A stretch of 64,000 nt of DNA, taken from NCBI GenBank assembly GCA_022578605.1, contig MU394074.1:124001-188000 (forward strand), in the 5' to 3' direction. Positions within the stretch are counted from its first letter, which is position 1, and each line of letters begins with the position of its first letter. Both the position numbers and the translations under genes were made by a program. The notes beneath the pieces were generated by a model, which ran no database searches, was not told the DNA's origin, and was given only the letters and a program-made list of their open reading frames with translations. Positions 60,665 to 64,000 of the stretch are shown piece after piece. This DNA is from Camillea tinctor. Its lineage: Eukaryota; Ascomycota; Sordariomycetes; Xylariales; Xylariaceae.

Positions 60665-63600
60665 TTATACTTCATTCCTATCCCCAATACGAAAACGAAA
60701 AGCCAACCCATCAAAACTAACTGTCACATCGGTAGCCGCAACCTCCCCCTTAAAGACCCTGCGAATGGTCAAAGCCCGGCAGGTATACGCATCGAAGATC
60801 ACGAGATCATCGTTGATTTTCTTCGCCCTGAAGGAACCCACCTCCTCGCCGGGTCTCTCCAACGGCTCAATCTCGACCCGCCCCGACGACTTCCAGTCGA
60901 CCATGTGCGTGTTGTAGGACTCCCAGCTATCCGGCGTGACGATGTAGCCCCGCGTGCTGCTCCCGCCCTTGACCTGGGACACCATGACCTTGCGCACGTT
61001 CTGCAGCGCCATCGACGTGTAGTTCTCTCCCGGACGCGCGACAACTACTAACAGGTCGCCCAGCCGCGCGGCTAGCGTCACGTCCTGCGCACTGACTGCA
61101 TCCGGGACCCCGAGGGCGTGGATCTTCCCGCTCGTGGCCAGGTAGAAGTACCCCCCGCTCCCGCTGACGTCGAGGCCCAGCCACACCGGCCCGTCCAGCC
61201 AGGTGATCGCGGGGTCGGTCACGGTCAGGATTCGGTCCGCCGGCACGAGGTACCAGGCTGGTCGCGTAGCGGCGTTGGCCCCTATCATGACGACCACCTC
61301 GCTGTGGGCCCAGCTCCGGACTAGCGCCGCGAGGTCCGGCTCCAGGCTCGTCAGGTGGTCTTGCTGCCAGGCCTTGTCGACGCCGTACAGCGTGATGGCG
61401 TCCGCGTCGGTGATCATGCACACGACGCCGTCGATGGTCGTGTACCGCAGCCCGTCGTTGGTCCGGGATACTTTCTTGAAGGGATACTCCTCCAGGAGCT
61501 GCGTGCACTTGGGGATTTTGTCCGAGCTCACGGAGGGTTTCGTCGGGGACAGGACCTCGGCGAGCTGCGCGTCCGCCACGATCGGCTGGCTGTAGAGCTG
61601 CCCGCTCTCGTCCTCTCCGTGGTGGCACAGCCACGCCTTCCCCCCGTTCTCGGTCAGCCCCGCGATCTTCAGCCGCTCGGACAGCGGCGGCGAGGCGAGC
61701 ACGATCCTGCCGTTGCAGAGCCACGCCGGCACGGCGGCGCTGCGGGCGTCGCGCAGGTCGAAGATGGCGACCGTCGTCGCGCCGTAGCTCTCGGCTAGGC
61801 TCTTCAGCGCCGTCCACCACGGCCCGCTCCCCCCCGACTCGAACTGCGCGAACCATTGGCCGTTCACGCCTTCCAGCAGGAACGTGCCCTGCGAGGTCAG
61901 GCGCAGCAGGTAGCCCGAGCTGGTGACCGCGTACATCTCGTTGTTGGCGCAGAAGACGTTGGAGAGGCTCCCGAACTGCGCCGGCACGGAAATGTCCGTT
62001 TGCTTGCTGGTTTGCGTTCCCGTGCCCGTCTGCGCGATGATGCGCTGCTCCTTGCGCGAGTAGAAGTAGAACTCCTCCGCGTTGCTGACCGGCAGGGTGA
62101 TGATCCCGGCGAGGACAATGTCTGGCGGAGGCGGGGGCGAGGTTATTTTGATGATGGCCCTGTCCGGGAACCGGATCCAGAACCGGCTGGGCTCTCCGTC
62201 GTAGTCCTTCCCGAAGATGGAAATAATGTGGGGAGAAAGCCCGGCCGTGATATTGTCTCCGGGCAAGGCGTCGGTGAGTGACGGAGGGTCGACATCATTG
62301 CTGTTATTGTAGTCGTCCAATAGCTGATTAGCCGGGTCGTTCCATTTGTCTAGCCCATCAAGTTTGCGTAGCAAATCAGGGGTGCCGACCATGCTGACGA
62401 GCTTCATGCTGTCAGCATTGAGAACGTAGGCGAGTTCTCCGGACTGGTTGCCACTCAGTTGATGGCGGAAGACTGCATGAACGAGATTATCTAATATGAA
62501 GACGGTTAGTAGCAGAACTGGCATATCGTATTATTGTCAAACATTACCTTCTTCCCATACCCGCATCAAAGTTCTCGCATCAGACGGAAATAGGGCATTG
62601 TACTTTGCCAGACAGGTGCCGGTTGTGGGATCTACTCGCCAGATACCGGACTGCTCTGTGTTATACAGACAAACCCCGTCCGCACCCATATCCGCACCAA
62701 GCTGCACGGTATTGGTGAGCTCCTCGGGCGCGCCCCTGGTGTAGACCATGCGCTTCTTGCCAACTTCGTAGAAGGCTCGTCCAACATTCTCCCCACCGGA
62801 CGTGGTATAGTTTTCCACAATGATGGATTTACTACTGAGCAAGTGCTTGTCACTAAGATCATTGAGGTACGTGAAGAGCCCCTCAGTGCCCCCGGGGAAT
62901 TTCGATGCGTCCTCCTCCACGGGGAATGTGCTGCGCTTGTCGAAGTCGACCTGTAGCACCTCCGCGTTGGCTCGAAGAACGAGCATAGACGCAAAATTGC
63001 GGTCTGCGATCCCTACCCGCACGCCCGCCATAGAGACGCCGTCGTCTTCAACCGTGATCGGGTGGTCGCCGAGTTCCCTGCTGTCCAACACCCAACGCGT
63101 GTCTTTGCTCTTCGAAGCTAGGGTTAAGCCTACGCCCGAGTCTAGACCGACGGTGTAGTCGGCGCCCGCGCCATACAGCGAGTACTTCAGGACGTTGTGC
63201 ATGTTGTCGGGCAGATGGGGGACTTGGACACGCACGGAGCGACTTCCGAGATTCACGGTGACGGGCGTCTCTACGTATTCGTGCGAGATGTGGCGGATGA
63301 TGTACTCGCTCGGGAAGATGTAAAAGTCGTAGTCGAAGTTCCCATCGACTTCAAGCTCCCGGATAAGATCGAAGCCGTAGTCGTGTCGCGTGGTGGCAAA
63401 CGGAAGAATCATGTACTCGTAGCTGATGTAGGACTTAGGGGTCGCTGGCAGGATCATCGTGGTGTATTCCGTGTTGTTTGCTAGTGTGCCGCTGGCCGGA
63501 GCCCTGATGCCTTTTCGTATGTTGATGGCCTTGGACTTGTCCTTACACATCGTGGGAAAGTCGCCGATCCAGAAGAAATAGTTGATATACCCCGACCCCG

Positions 63601-64000
63601 TCTGTCCATGGTGGGTGCTGTAGATGTACTGACTGTCAAACGTGACGTCGCCGTTCGTGTCGATCTCACTGATGACAGCACCCACAAGGGGGACGAGAAT
63701 CTTCTGGTCCCCGTCGTATTTGTATCCTCCAGCTTTGTAGGCAGCCTCTGTATCGCCAAAGTATCGTCCTACGACTTCTGCATCTTCAGCAACCTTTCCA
63801 AACGCTGATGCTAGCGCGCCGAACCCGATGGCAAGTCCTCCTAGGATGACACCGACACCGCCTAAGACGGCGGCAGCGCTGGAAGCACCAAGCAATCCAG
63901 CACCTACACCACCGCTAGCCGCGAGGAAGCTAGCTGAGTCGAAACCGAGCTGAGTGCCATACACCGCCCGCTCTGTCGCATTTTCCGCATTGTGAAGCTC
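60665..64000 (-). CDS. 3' part of a large protein resembling the pore-forming region of clostridial-type glucosylating toxins (partial)
   Basis: The gene is cut by the window's right edge. The visible part is complement(join(60665..62490,62548..64000)), 1092 codons plus stop. The frame is open to base 64000, so the start and possibly more than half the protein lie outside. The 57-nt intron has donor GTAATG, branch-like CTACTAAC and acceptor TATTAG, and keeps the frame. Near the edge (63931-63800) is a long Gly/Ala/Leu hydrophobic segment. The next about 300 residues have the organisation I associate with the TcdA/TcdB pore-forming family (PF12920), known from bacteria and also annotated in some fungi. 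The last about 600 residues are beta-rich, without Cys-rich or transmembrane features, and I do not recognise a named domain there. No stops or frameshifts are visible. Whether a catalytic domain exists upstream cannot be judged here. Confidence 0.6.

Noticed and set aside
60927..61856. 309-codon Arg/Ala-rich ORF overlapping the toxin-like gene in another frame
   Set aside because: GC-rich DNA leaves alternative frames open; composition is Arg/Gly/Ala-biased and the main frame is clearly the coding one.

Overview
This is nuclear DNA of a filamentous ascomycete, most likely Pezizomycotina and probably a Sordariomycete. The evidence is short spliceosomal introns (mostly 55-110 nt) with GTRNGT donors, CTAAC/TACTAAT-like branch sites and short AG acceptors. 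Several genes are also typical of the group: a kinesin-3 with FHA and PH domains, Spt6, a Ste7-type MAP kinase kinase whose N-terminus resembles the filamentous-fungal proteins, DUF6540 and an APH-like kinase. There are no bacterial operons, ribosome binding sites or CRISPR arrays.

Layout. 1-6.7 kb: a kinesin-3 motor gene behind a long leader with an upstream ORF. 6.7-13.2 kb: low-complexity DNA, an 88-aa membrane protein, a three-exon multi-pass membrane protein (minus) and, diverging from it, a glyoxalase-like protein (plus). 13.2-18.8 kb: a hypothetical three-exon gene and a C2H2 zinc-finger gene whose first exon is unresolved. 18.8-29.2 kb: a sparse region with one tRNA-Glu(CUC), a small hydrophobic membrane protein, a possibly related frameshifted gene, remnants of a multi-exon Cys-motif gene, and a mutated copy of the 3' end of the golgin-like gene located at 58-60 kb. 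29.2-40.2 kb: an AT-rich, gene-poor island holding one intact two-exon secreted protein gene and one wrecked CmcJ/AsaB-like gene. 40.2-44.9 kb: a cytochrome P450, a DUF6540 protein and an APH-like kinase. 45.7-50.2 kb: Spt6 (four exons, minus). 53.8-55.6 kb: a Ste7-type MAPKK (four exons, plus). 56.4-57.8 kb: a HAD phosphatase (three exons, minus). 58.5-60.3 kb: a golgin-like coiled-coil protein (three exons, plus). 60.7-64 kb: the 3' part of a very large gene (minus) resembling the pore-forming/translocation region of large clostridial-type toxins. It carries a spliceosomal intron and runs off the right edge.

The window therefore has conserved housekeeping blocks at both ends (cytoskeletal transport, transcription elongation, MAPK signalling, Golgi) and a repeat-scarred accessory island between about 13 and 45 kb. 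The island holds gene fragments, a dispersed short repeat, C-to-T-biased decay that suggests RIP, and a candidate secreted effector. The toxin-like gene and the RIP-like golgin fragment are the most interesting items. All gene models were assembled by hand from splice signals and reading frame. No similarity search was run, so family names rest on recognised motifs.
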